Shown here: piece after piece, positions 38,222-49,100 of the stretch
Layout of the letters: each line of letters begins with the position of its first letter
Position numbering within the stretch: the stretch's first letter is position 1
Assembly: GCA_017590115.1 (NCBI GenBank)
Contig: JAGGNK010007559.1
Coordinates: 4,548,020 to 4,612,019, forward strand
Direction of reading: 5' to 3'
DNA length: 64,000 nucleotides
DNA from: Montifringilla adamsi
Taxonomy: Eukaryota > Chordata > Aves > Passeriformes > Passeridae
Notes under the pieces: model-generated
Told to the model about the DNA's origin: nothing
Database searches by the model: none
The model's input: the letters and a program-made list of their open reading frames with translations, nothing else
Translations under genes and position numbers: made by a program

Positions 38222-40029
38222 ACACTGCATGAATGATCAGATATGAAAAAGGCTATTACTAGTAATTACTGAAGTCCAAGATTGCAGCTAAAACCTCAGA
38301 GCAGAATAGTATTTAAAGCAAGTAGTATTGTATCACAGGTAGAATGTTTGCTGCCTTAACTCTGTCCCAGTTACCTGTGCAGCTGTAGGAGTGACTAATA
38401 TGTGAAGTCTCCATGTGAGAGATGCCATGACTTCTGTGTGCTTTTAGCTTGTAGCCTTTAAAACTGATCAGCAGCACAGCGTCCAAGTAGAGAAAATAAT
38501 TTCTTACAGAGTAAACAAAACTGCAATTGTAATTAATTTGCCATGCAGTATGAGCAAAAAGACATTGATGCAACCATCCTCAAGCAGTTGGTTTTATGCT
38601 AAAAAACAGCGAGAGGAAGGGGTAAAAATCACAGTGCAGTAGTGCTTGTTGCATGTGATGTATTGTTTCTTCTTTCTCCAAGCAAGCTACCACTACAGCC
38701 GACTGCAATCATAGCAACAAAAGCAGCAGGCATAGCCATAGCTGTGGGACATCTGCAACATCATTGGAAAGCTCCCAGCCTGAACAGGTTACGCCTCAAA
38801 AAGATTATTAAATGAATAACAAAAGCACACTCTACAGATGCTAAAGCAGATCCTGTAATGTCTGCATTAGGAGATTGCAAAATAGGAGAATAGTGATATT
38901 TCAAAATCTCATTTTTTTTACTATAGGGCAAAAAAATGCAATTGCTGGAACCCAAAGAAACCCACAAAAAATGTTACAGAGTCAAATGTGGAATATTTAA
39001 AATACCCATATACAGAATTCTAAATGGTAATCAAAGATAAACAACAACCTAGAAAATTGTTATCCTTCTAGACGGTCCACTGGGTTAAATTCATGCAATC
39101 AGAACACTCCAGTGCAACATTGGATAATAGAAAAGAACCAAAACATGCCAATTCCTGGGTCCTAGCCAGTGACCATTAATATCTACAGAAAAAGTATTTT
39201 GGATATTTTAAAAGAGATACCAGAGCTACTCTTACAATCTGCTGAATTTTCTTCCCTGGTTTTATTCAGACATGATTTTTGGAAAATGTTGGAAACCTCC
39301 CAAAAACTGTTGATCAGCCTGATTCTCCCACGCTTCAAACCTCAGCTAAGGGTGCTGTGCCTCATACCCAAGGGCATTCTTTTGCCCAAGTAGCTGAAGC
39401 TAAAATGTAGTCCTGGGCCTGATGTTTGTATGCCATGGAACTTGAAGCTAATCTATTTTTTAAACCAATCTGGATATGGATCAAACCATTCTTTGGGTGT
39501 TTTCTATCAACACACGTGCCTGCCCGTACATGTGTGTGTAAACATGCACACAGACGTGTGGGCATATGAGAATATCAAATGCAAATAATGAGAATATCAA
39601 ATGCATATAGTTATAGGGCATAATGAGAATATCAAATGCAAATAGTTACATGCTTTGCTGCAGCAGAGAATTGTGAAGTGCTATTACTATATTCTATGCA
39701 CAGCATTCCTTCTCCTGTACCTTGAAAATCACAGGCCCTCCGTTTACAGGATTCCCTCTTTTGTTCTGCTCCTTCCAAGGATCATTAGTCAGAGAGCTGA
39801 CTGAGGTCACTGCTCCTTGCCAACAGGAGGGAATTGGAAATCTTTCAAAAACCACCAAATACCTCTCTAACACTGAGATACTATCTGGAAAAAAACATGC
39901 TGAAAATCTGAAATGTCTAAATCAGTTAAAAATAAATGTAAGCCTAGGAACTCCATTTTCAGTGCTGTGCTAAATATGGATGATTCTTCTAAGTCAAAGT
40001 CCCCAGTTAAGTTTTTTGAGTTGGTTTGT

Positions 40030-40076
<47 letters not shown>
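38222..40076. repeat. Tandem duplication, copy 1
   Basis: This segment recurs almost exactly at 40101-41915, at an offset of 1879 bases. Copy 1 starts at ACACTGCATGAATGATC and ends in a run of 45 T (40032-40076). I found four substitutions between the copies: 38525 A/G, 38787 G/A, 39982 G/C and 40022 T/C. I also found one 31-base block (39941-39971) absent from copy 2. It contains no coding sequence that I recognise. Confidence 0.95.
39566..39644 (+). repeat. 22-bp repeat, three units with octamer motif
   Basis: ATGAGAATATCAAATGCAAATA occurs at 39566-39587. A variant with ATGCATATA follows at 39588-39609, and a third unit lies at 39623-39644. The first and third carry the POU octamer ATGCAAAT (39579-39586 and 39636-39643). 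Confidence 0.85.
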
Positions 40077-40079
<3 letters not shown>

Positions 40080-40100
40080 CCCCCCCTTTTAAACCCCCTT
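40077..40100. other. C-rich junction between the two copies
   Basis: Twenty-four bases of simple composition (AAT, seven C, TTTTAAA, five C, TT) stand between the poly-T of copy 1 and the start of copy 2. They match neither the left flank of copy 1 nor the right flank of copy 2. This is the kind of sequence expected from unreliable consensus at a contig end. Confidence 0.7.
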
Positions 40101-41877
40101 ACACTGCATGAATGATCAGATATGAAAAAGGCTATTACTAGTAATTACTGAAGTCCAAGATTGCAGCTAAAACCTCAGAGCAGAATAGTATTTAAAGCAA
40201 GTAGTATTGTATCACAGGTAGAATGTTTGCTGCCTTAACTCTGTCCCAGTTACCTGTGCAGCTGTAGGAGTGACTAATATGTGAAGTCTCCATGTGAGAG
40301 ATGCCATGACTTCTGTGTGCTTTTAGCTTGTAGCCTTTAAAACTGATCAGCAGCACAGCGTCCAAGTAGAGAAAATAATTTCTTACAGAGTAAACAAAAC
40401 TGCGATTGTAATTAATTTGCCATGCAGTATGAGCAAAAAGACATTGATGCAACCATCCTCAAGCAGTTGGTTTTATGCTAAAAAACAGCGAGAGGAAGGG
40501 GTAAAAATCACAGTGCAGTAGTGCTTGTTGCATGTGATGTATTGTTTCTTCTTTCTCCAAGCAAGCTACCACTACAGCCGACTGCAATCATAGCAACAAA
40601 AGCAGCAGGCATAGCCATAGCTGTGGGACATCTGCAACATCATTGGAAAGCTCCCAGCCTGAACAAGTTACGCCTCAAAAAGATTATTAAATGAATAACA
40701 AAAGCACACTCTACAGATGCTAAAGCAGATCCTGTAATGTCTGCATTAGGAGATTGCAAAATAGGAGAATAGTGATATTTCAAAATCTCATTTTTTTTAC
40801 TATAGGGCAAAAAAATGCAATTGCTGGAACCCAAAGAAACCCACAAAAAATGTTACAGAGTCAAATGTGGAATATTTAAAATACCCATATACAGAATTCT
40901 AAATGGTAATCAAAGATAAACAACAACCTAGAAAATTGTTATCCTTCTAGACGGTCCACTGGGTTAAATTCATGCAATCAGAACACTCCAGTGCAACATT
41001 GGATAATAGAAAAGAACCAAAACATGCCAATTCCTGGGTCCTAGCCAGTGACCATTAATATCTACAGAAAAAGTATTTTGGATATTTTAAAAGAGATACC
41101 AGAGCTACTCTTACAATCTGCTGAATTTTCTTCCCTGGTTTTATTCAGACATGATTTTTGGAAAATGTTGGAAACCTCCCAAAAACTGTTGATCAGCCTG
41201 ATTCTCCCACGCTTCAAACCTCAGCTAAGGGTGCTGTGCCTCATACCCAAGGGCATTCTTTTGCCCAAGTAGCTGAAGCTAAAATGTAGTCCTGGGCCTG
41301 ATGTTTGTATGCCATGGAACTTGAAGCTAATCTATTTTTTAAACCAATCTGGATATGGATCAAACCATTCTTTGGGTGTTTTCTATCAACACACGTGCCT
41401 GCCCGTACATGTGTGTGTAAACATGCACACAGACGTGTGGGCATATGAGAATATCAAATGCAAATAATGAGAATATCAAATGCATATAGTTATAGGGCAT
41501 AATGAGAATATCAAATGCAAATAGTTACATGCTTTGCTGCAGCAGAGAATTGTGAAGTGCTATTACTATATTCTATGCACAGCATTCCTTCTCCTGTACC
41601 TTGAAAATCACAGGCCCTCCGTTTACAGGATTCCCTCTTTTGTTCTGCTCCTTCCAAGGATCATTAGTCAGAGAGCTGACTGAGGTCACTGCTCCTTGCC
41701 AACAGGAGGGAATTGGAAATCTTTCAAAAACCACCAAATACCTCTCTAACACTGAGATACTATCTGGAAAAAAACATGCTGAAAATCTGAAATGTCTAAA
41801 TCAGTTAAAAATAAATGTAAAATATGGATCATTCTTCTAAGTCAAAGTCCCCAGTTAAGTTTTTTGAGTCGGTTTGT

Positions 41878-41915
<38 letters not shown>
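40101..41915. repeat. Tandem duplication, copy 2
   Basis: Second copy of 38222-40076. It lacks the 31-base block, so its offset changes from 1879 to 1848 near 41820, and it ends in 36 T (41880-41915). After it, unique sequence (GCCTGTATAGACC) resumes. A real tandem duplication, or the second allele assembled in series, are both possible. Confidence 0.95.
41445..41523 (+). repeat. 22-bp repeat, three units, in copy 2
   Basis: The same three units as at 39566-39644, in the second copy of the duplication (41445, 41467 and 41502), without visible change. Confidence 0.85.
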
Positions 41916-41917
<2 letters not shown>

Positions 41918-42949
41918 CTGTATAGACCTCACCTATGCAACTCACTTGTAAAGGAATTCTCAATTTCCAGCTGTTTTAAGGGGAAAACATAGAGTGAATT
42001 TCCAGAAACCAGTCTATTCTTAAACATTTCTAGCACCTTCTCATTGTGGTTCAATATTTCTATCTTCTGCTTTCTCCCTTCAACTTTGTAGAAAGCAGCC
42101 CTTTTACAATTGCCATTTTGATTTTTTAAATGCTTAGTCCTTTTTCTACCCAAACAGTACTTAGTAGAGTAGGAAAAGTCAAAATGTTTCTTGCCCAAGC
42201 CTAGTTCTTGTGAACTACAATTAGCTTTTTTGTCTCAAGAAAATATATTTATAATCTTCTTGACCTGTGAATATAAATTCTTGATTAGGCTGTTCAAAAT
42301 CCAGAAGACACAAAACAATGCTCAGTAAGGTAAAAAAAAAGTAATAATACATTTATAAAATGATAAAAATGAAATTATTAAAAATTACTATCAATGTTTG
42401 TAAGTAACTGCGAGAGGCTCCTGCATCCAGTTCTGGAAAGGAAGAAGACTAAAAGACCTTCAGAAGTAACAGACCCTGGGTTTATGATGAAACACGTGGA
42501 AGAAGATCCTTTAGCCTGGTCTCCTGCAGAAACCTGCCCATCCTCAGCCTTTGATGCTTCCATCAGAGGACGGAGAAGTCATCCAGTCCTTACTGCCCTT
42601 GCATTCCAGTCTCCATAGCTGCACGGAGCATTTTGCTGGCTGTACTGACCCTGCTCCCTTAACCTGCTGTCACAGGTTTTCCTTCCATGACTGGTGAGTC
42701 TGAAAGCTCCCTGCCTGCAGCACACAAGGACAGCTGATCCCACCAGCTGCTCTTGCTCTTACTGCTGCTAAAGCTGCGTGTTTTTGTGAAGATGTACATT
42801 CAGTACTACACTTTGTTTAAAGAGGCCCACCAAGTTGGCTGATTCAGTGACACAGTCCCCCAAACCTTCAGCCTGTGTTGTTCTCAGCTCTACACACCAC
42901 ACGTGTTTTTTAGCGTTGTGTTGGCCATTAACTCCATGTAGCAAATTCT
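41916..42949. other. Non-coding sequence, nothing recognised
   Basis: Unique AT-rich sequence that becomes GC-richer after 42600. No gene or repeat family is recognised. Confidence 0.55.
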
Positions 42950-43145
42950 GCTCGTTCCTCCCAGCCGTGGGGACGTTTCTGGGATGGGGAGCTCGCTGTA
43001 AGGTGCGGGGTTTCGCGCCTGCATCCATCGATAGGTGGCAGCGTCCACCCAGCTCTCCAGAGCCTGCGCGGGTGCCCGGAGCGGCCGCGCCGGGACCGCG
43101 TGTCCCAGGACGCGATGTCCGGCAGGCAGCTCCCCTCCATCCACA
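42950..43145. promoter_or_regulatory. CpG-dense patch, candidate promoter or enhancer
   Basis: About 20 CpG dinucleotides lie in roughly 180 bases, including GCGCGGG and a GCGGCCGC at about 43080. The surrounding sequence has very few. Open frames of 161 and 179 codons overlap it on opposite strands; both are explained by the lack of AT-rich stops and resemble no known protein. It lies about 9.6 kb upstream of the first ANKFN1 coding exon and could be an alternative promoter. No initiator or splice donor ties it to the gene. Confidence 0.35.
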
Positions 43146-46100
43146 CCCCTGGGGGATGTTCCCTGTTCTGCACCGCCTGCCCGTGCTTGTGAAAAACATT
43201 TGGGTTTTCCCACTAGAAACCGGGTGGGAAGTTCGGAGTGAAGAAACTGACGTGGGGCCTGACTTCACTTGCAACAATGCCAAAGCTGTTGCCATCATAA
43301 CAGACAAAGCTGCACTTTAGATTGTTCACCGTCCCACAAAAGGAACAAATAATACCAGATCTCCATCCACTGATGCAGCAATGGAGCCAGGCAGATTGGA
43401 TATCGGGGATTGGGATCTCCACCCAAAGTAACATGACAACATGGCTAACTCTGACGCCTGTATGTGCTCTCGTTTTAGAAATCCTTTACTTGAAAGGCAG
43501 TTAAAGTGGCTCTTCCCCTGAAACAGGACAATGGGGTAGTTTTTTTCATACAGTCAAAACTATTCAGTGAGAAAGGTAAAACAAAAACCAAACCAAACCC
43601 CCAAACACATGGAAGTGTATATTCCTGTGTCCCCACACTCATTCTTTCTTGCACATTTTTATACATATAACATACTGTAGTAAATTCCAACTCTGGTTTT
43701 GGCAATTCCTGCCTCTCTGGCTCTTGTTTACCTATCATCTTTCACACATACCCCTTTGCCAATTTGTTTATTCTCTGTCCTGTTCCCTGGTTTCTTGTGT
43801 TTCTTCAAGGACATTGACTGGAGTCTTACTGTTTCACTAGTTACTTTAGCCAGTGTTCTTGATCCAAATCCACAGCAAATAACCTATTATCCACAAACAC
43901 ACAGAAGTATTCAGTGTGCTTATGAAAAAGACAAATATTTCCCCGTTGATCAGTCACAGACATGATCAAACTTGAAAAATTCTGAAATTGTGAGAGAAGA
44001 AAAAATAATTGTGTTTGGACTAAGCTTAGAAATAATTTTCCCAAGTATTCTGAAATATTTGAGGCAACGTAATGTCAGTGACCAAGTGGAACTGGGCTTG
44101 GCAGCCCTGGCTCCCGCAGGTTTCCTCTGCAGCCCCAGCTCCCAGCCACGGTCCCATCAGCCCAGCCTGGAGCCCGGCACATCCAGGCTCTTGGCAGATG
44201 CACCCCTGCCTGGGGCTTGCACATTCCCAGAGGAAGGATGCAGATGGGAGGAATTCTCAGCTTTGTGGCAGCTGTGGACTTGCTGCTTGTACTTCAGAAT
44301 ATGGTTTTAAAGGAGCTAGCAGAAACTCAGAACTGTTTGGTCAGAATTCTTTAAAGATGGCATGTTTTTCATACAGTCACAGTGGCTTGTTTACCCATGA
44401 TAGTCTTTTTACTTGGAAAATTCCTGAGAATAATAATTCCTGGCTGCAGTGGAATAGAATCAGGCCTGGGCTGTCAGAGCTACAAAACTACTGAGTCATT
44501 TGGGATCTTTTGGAGTGTAAGATAAGTAAACAGAAATAAAATAGTATAAAAAGTCCAGCAGAGCCTCAAAGCCCTTCCTGTTTGAACCAAGGAATCAACG
44601 GGCAGCTGCTGTTACCTAACAGGGGGTGTGCAGCAACTCTGATATATGGGAATGCTGCTCTATTGCAAAACCAATGCAGAGCAGAGCTCTTTGCTGATGG
44701 TTCTTGCAGTTGTTCCCCAGATTAGGAAAACTCCCTAAATCTGTGCAAACACATGCAGCTTCAGGAAGCCTATAAAAGTACACGAGGCCATTGGATGTGT
44801 CTGAAGATATTGCTGGTCCTCAGAAACAAATTACCCATCTGAACATCACGGAAATAATGAAGTTGTCAGCAACAATAGGCAGCTGTGATGTTTTGTCAGC
44901 CTCCTGTTGATTATGTTATCTAGTCAGACACTCCACATAGAGATAATTTATGCCATGTATTGTTTAGCCGTGACTGCTCCCAGCTGCACTACATTTAATT
45001 CAAGTTACACCAGAACATTTTACAAACAGAAATTAACAAGCTTTTCATAGCTGGCAATTTCTAGATTAGGAAAGAATGAAGAAAAAAACAGAATTTAGCA
45101 AAGTTGAGCATGGAACAAAGCTGAACCGAGGCAGGCACACACCATCCCAGAGAAGCATCTTCTTTTTTTAAGCTGAATGCATATTTAGGCTTGTGACACA
45201 GTCCTTATAAAGACCAAAAAGAACATACAAATATATAGATAGGTGTCACTGCAACTTTTGTATGATTGTAGTAATTAGCAGTATACTTATTAATATAAGG
45301 TCTGTTTCTGAAGATTGATTCACTTTTCTTCAATACTTGTATGAGAGCATCTATTATAAAGTACTACACAAGTTCCATTATTTTTCATACTGAACAAAGA
45401 AAGAACTTTGATAACAGAAGAACAACTTCCTGCTCTTCTGTGAACCCCAAGCACTGTTTATGTCACTAAGCAGATACTCCTTAAACAGCTTGTTTGCCCT
45501 GATTAAAGCAGAAGTCTGTTTATGGCTTTTAGTGACTTTAATATATTAAAATCAGACATTGAAAAAGAAACACATACACAAAAACAACAGCAACAAAAAA
45601 TCCCCCACCAAACCACAAAAAGACCCAGAGTAAGGTACCATATCAGGAAAACTGTGCTACTGAGGACAAAGAGTAGGAAAAGAGGGGCTATTTTCAAAGG
45701 GTAACATTTACCTGGGGTGAATAATTTGTCCAGATCCTGATGGAGACCGATTGTTCAAGATAACAACAATTCAAACCAAGAGCCTATTTGTCTGCATTTT
45801 CAGAGGAAGAACCACAAGGAGATCTGTCTCCCTGGACCAGCTTTTGTGAACAGCCCTGTAGGTTATCTTTGCAATAGGGAAGCATACCCCTGCCTGGCTG
45901 TGAGAATTTTCCACAAGCTGGAATTCATACTGCAGTCATTTGGTCTGATGTCGCTGTTCATTTACATTTGAGTTTAAATTAAAATAACTCTAAGGAATTC
46001 AACACTAATGCATCACAGGAGCAATGCAAAAACCCAAACAGAATAGAAAAGATTGCTGTGAAGTAATTCTTGATTTGCCGGTGCCATTCTTTTTCGCAAT

Positions 46101-49100
46101 AAGTTCAAATGAACATTTAAACATTCATTTTTTTTGCTGAGAAGTTATAATAGCTTCACATCATGAAGATCCCAGGTTTACTGCAGAGGCAATGCAAATG
46201 GACATAACAGTTTTTGTTGAAATCTTTTTATACTTTAGAGAGACAAGGACATATGATTGTTTATCCTTTACAAGAGGTGTGGGGCACAGCAAAATCACTG
46301 GCAAAATTCAAAAGATGGAATTGTTCTTTCCTCAAGTGCAACATTTCAATAAAAGTGAAATTAAAAGGTAAGAAGTGCAACTAAATCATGTCTCTTTAGA
46401 ACATAGCAGATCTGTATCGTGCTTTAACAAAAATAATTATATTTTTACTGTAGTGGAGGCTTTTAAAAACGGTAGTAGTGAGAATAGCAGTTCATGAAAA
46501 TATCTTCCCATCACTTTTCTTAAACTCTAAATCTGATGAACCTGTTCCCTCTCAATTAGTCATGCCAGCCTCTCACTGAGCAATAAACATCAGTACTTGG
46601 CCTTGCTGTGTTGCCATGTTGCCATAAATCCCATCTCCTCACACAAACAAGATAGAATATAAAGTGATAATTGCTCCCTAATGAGCACACACTTTTTGGA
46701 TTAATTTAGTTCACAGCCCCTCTTCCCATTTCTCTCTCTTCACCACATTGAACTAATGCATCAATCAACTCCAAAGGTGAGAAATTAATCTGAAATAAAC
46801 TCCTACTTTTCATGGCTGAAATGTTCATTCATGCTGTTTCATTGCAGCATGACTTGCTCTGTTTTCCAGCAGGTCAAAGAGAATCTGACTCAGACGTAAA
46901 ATTGTGGGCTTTATCTCCTATATTCAAACTCTGACTTAGCAAAGTCCTTGGAAAACAACTATCAGGCCAATTCTTCAAGGAGGGGTTGTGGTATAGGCCA
47001 AATCCTGACGTGTTGGCAAAAGTCTGTATGAACTTCCATCCTGTTCATAGACCCTCTGGGACGTGCTTTACTCCTTCTCACTCACCCTCAAATCAGAAAG
47101 AACAATGCTGGTTAACCTCAGGGCAGGAGGTGCTTAGAGCACACCACGGGCTCTGGCAAGTGCCCAGATTCACCGTGGGTGGGACAGCTCAAGGCCAGAG
47201 CTGGTTCAGTCTCAGGACTCTTTGTTCTTCAAATCGTGGTAAAGCACTTGTTAGTCCTAGAACAGAGACACTGGCTGGGAAAACCTTTGAGATATCAGGC
47301 TCACCCTGCCCTAAGAGTTTCCTGTATCAAGAATGTTTGGTTATCATATGCTCACTTATGTTTCAGTTACATGCAGAAAATTGAAAATATTAAAAACTTT
47401 AAAAACTATAAAACCCCAACTCCCCAACAGCTTATTATAAATAACTACTTCCTATATTTTATAAATTAGGTACTTCAAAAGAGTTTGTACATCATCATCC
47501 AGTTATTACATTCATTAGTGCTGTCCCAGGAGACAGATGGGGAATATAATTTGCTGCTGTGTTAAAAGATTGAATATGGATTTGGAAATGAGGACTCCTG
47601 GTCCAATGAAACAACACTCTCTGCAGCCAGAAGTGCTGATCTGATTTCATCTGAATTGTGTTAATAAATATTTGCAAAACCAGGCAGCTTAGGTGGCTTA
47701 TTTAAGAAAACACTTGCTTTTCACCTTTAGTAATTAATTTCCTTCAGGGTCAGCATTTGGTGGTCTTACAGCTATTGCCCAAGCTTCTACACACTTTGGG
47801 ATGATTAATGATCTCTGTTCTGGAAAATTATGAGGTGCTATAAGGAAAAATTAACTGAATTCACACAATGTGAAATCTCTCACTGAGTACCTTTTCTCTG
47901 CATTGTTTATTTAAGGGGCATGGTCTGTGTGAATGTGTGTCATAGAAAACTTGTAATGAGCTCCCCACAAACCTGCTCTGAGTTCTCACATGGTAATGCA
48001 GCCAGTCCCAGCTATAGGCGACACTGAGCCCAAGTGAAATCTCACAGATATTCAGTGCTGGCAAGAGAATTACCCTTCAAGTAGCAGTGATCAGTGTGGC
48101 ACCTGAACCTTGGGACAGAAAGAAATGCTCAGGGTTTTACTTCAGATGCTCTTCTTGGTTACAGCTTCAACCATCCTCCCAAAACAGCCCCTCTCACACA
48201 CACACAAAGCACAAACACAGAAATGTCCACATTTATCACACCAGTTTTGATATCCATTTTGTGACTTTTTAAATATTGGTAAATAATATGCTTTAGGCCA
48301 TATTTTGCAGCATTTCACTCAATGCAGGTCTTTTGAATGATTGCAACTGAGAATTATTTTGCATCTTTGCAGACACCATTCTGGAAGAACTCATTCTGGG
48401 CCTCTATCCACTTTTCCAAACAGGCACAATTGCAAAAAAATTCCATGCAACATCCAGTGTTGCTATTCAGCTGGAAAGAAAGCCATGGGTTTGCAATGAG
48501 GTGAATAACAATTTAATATATACAATCCTCTAAGAGAAAATCTTGTTCTCCAGCATTTTGGAAGGACCTGATCTGTTCTTTTGCCTGTACTGTCTAATAA
48601 AACTGTGTAGTTTGGTTTTAATTAGGGACCATAATTATTAAGAATTTGAAAATTAGCCACTATCAGTATGCAGGGTGAATTTGTTGTCTGGCTTTGTCTT
48701 TTATCTAAATTGGATTAAAACCAGAAGGTTGATTTGGTTATTCTAGCTGCACTTGGGAAGAAGCAGAGTTCAACATGAATTACTGGGTTTGCTCTAAGAA
48801 TTGCTGGTGCAGATGGCTCTGTTGCCTGATGTTCAGTACAAATAAGGTGACTTTTCTTGAGAGAAATATTGAACTACAGAGAGGGGGAGAAAAAAGCCAA
48901 GCTGGTATGAACAACTTTGAATCATAGATAAAGAGAAGCCATGAGAAAAATATTAAAAATCCATTTTAAATTTTTAACAAATAAGCTTTCTATGACAGAG
49001 TAATTTATTTTACAATATTCTACCAGAAGACTGAGACACATTTTCTTACTGACTTCAGTGAGATGGGTTTTTGTACTGGAATTACTGCTCTAAGTACAAA

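Noticed and set aside
38313..41444. Repeated open frames of 66-86 codons in both duplication copies
   Set aside because: They are identical because the DNA is duplicated; none shows a domain or coding bias, and the strands overlap.
42768..43320. Overlapping open frames of 161 and 179 codons on opposite strands
   Set aside because: They cover the CpG-rich patch where stops are rare. The predicted proteins are low-complexity (A, G, P, R) and resemble no family.
44760..44800. TATAAAAG box as a possible LTR or promoter
   Set aside because: No polyadenylation signal, LTR ends or downstream transcript features were found.
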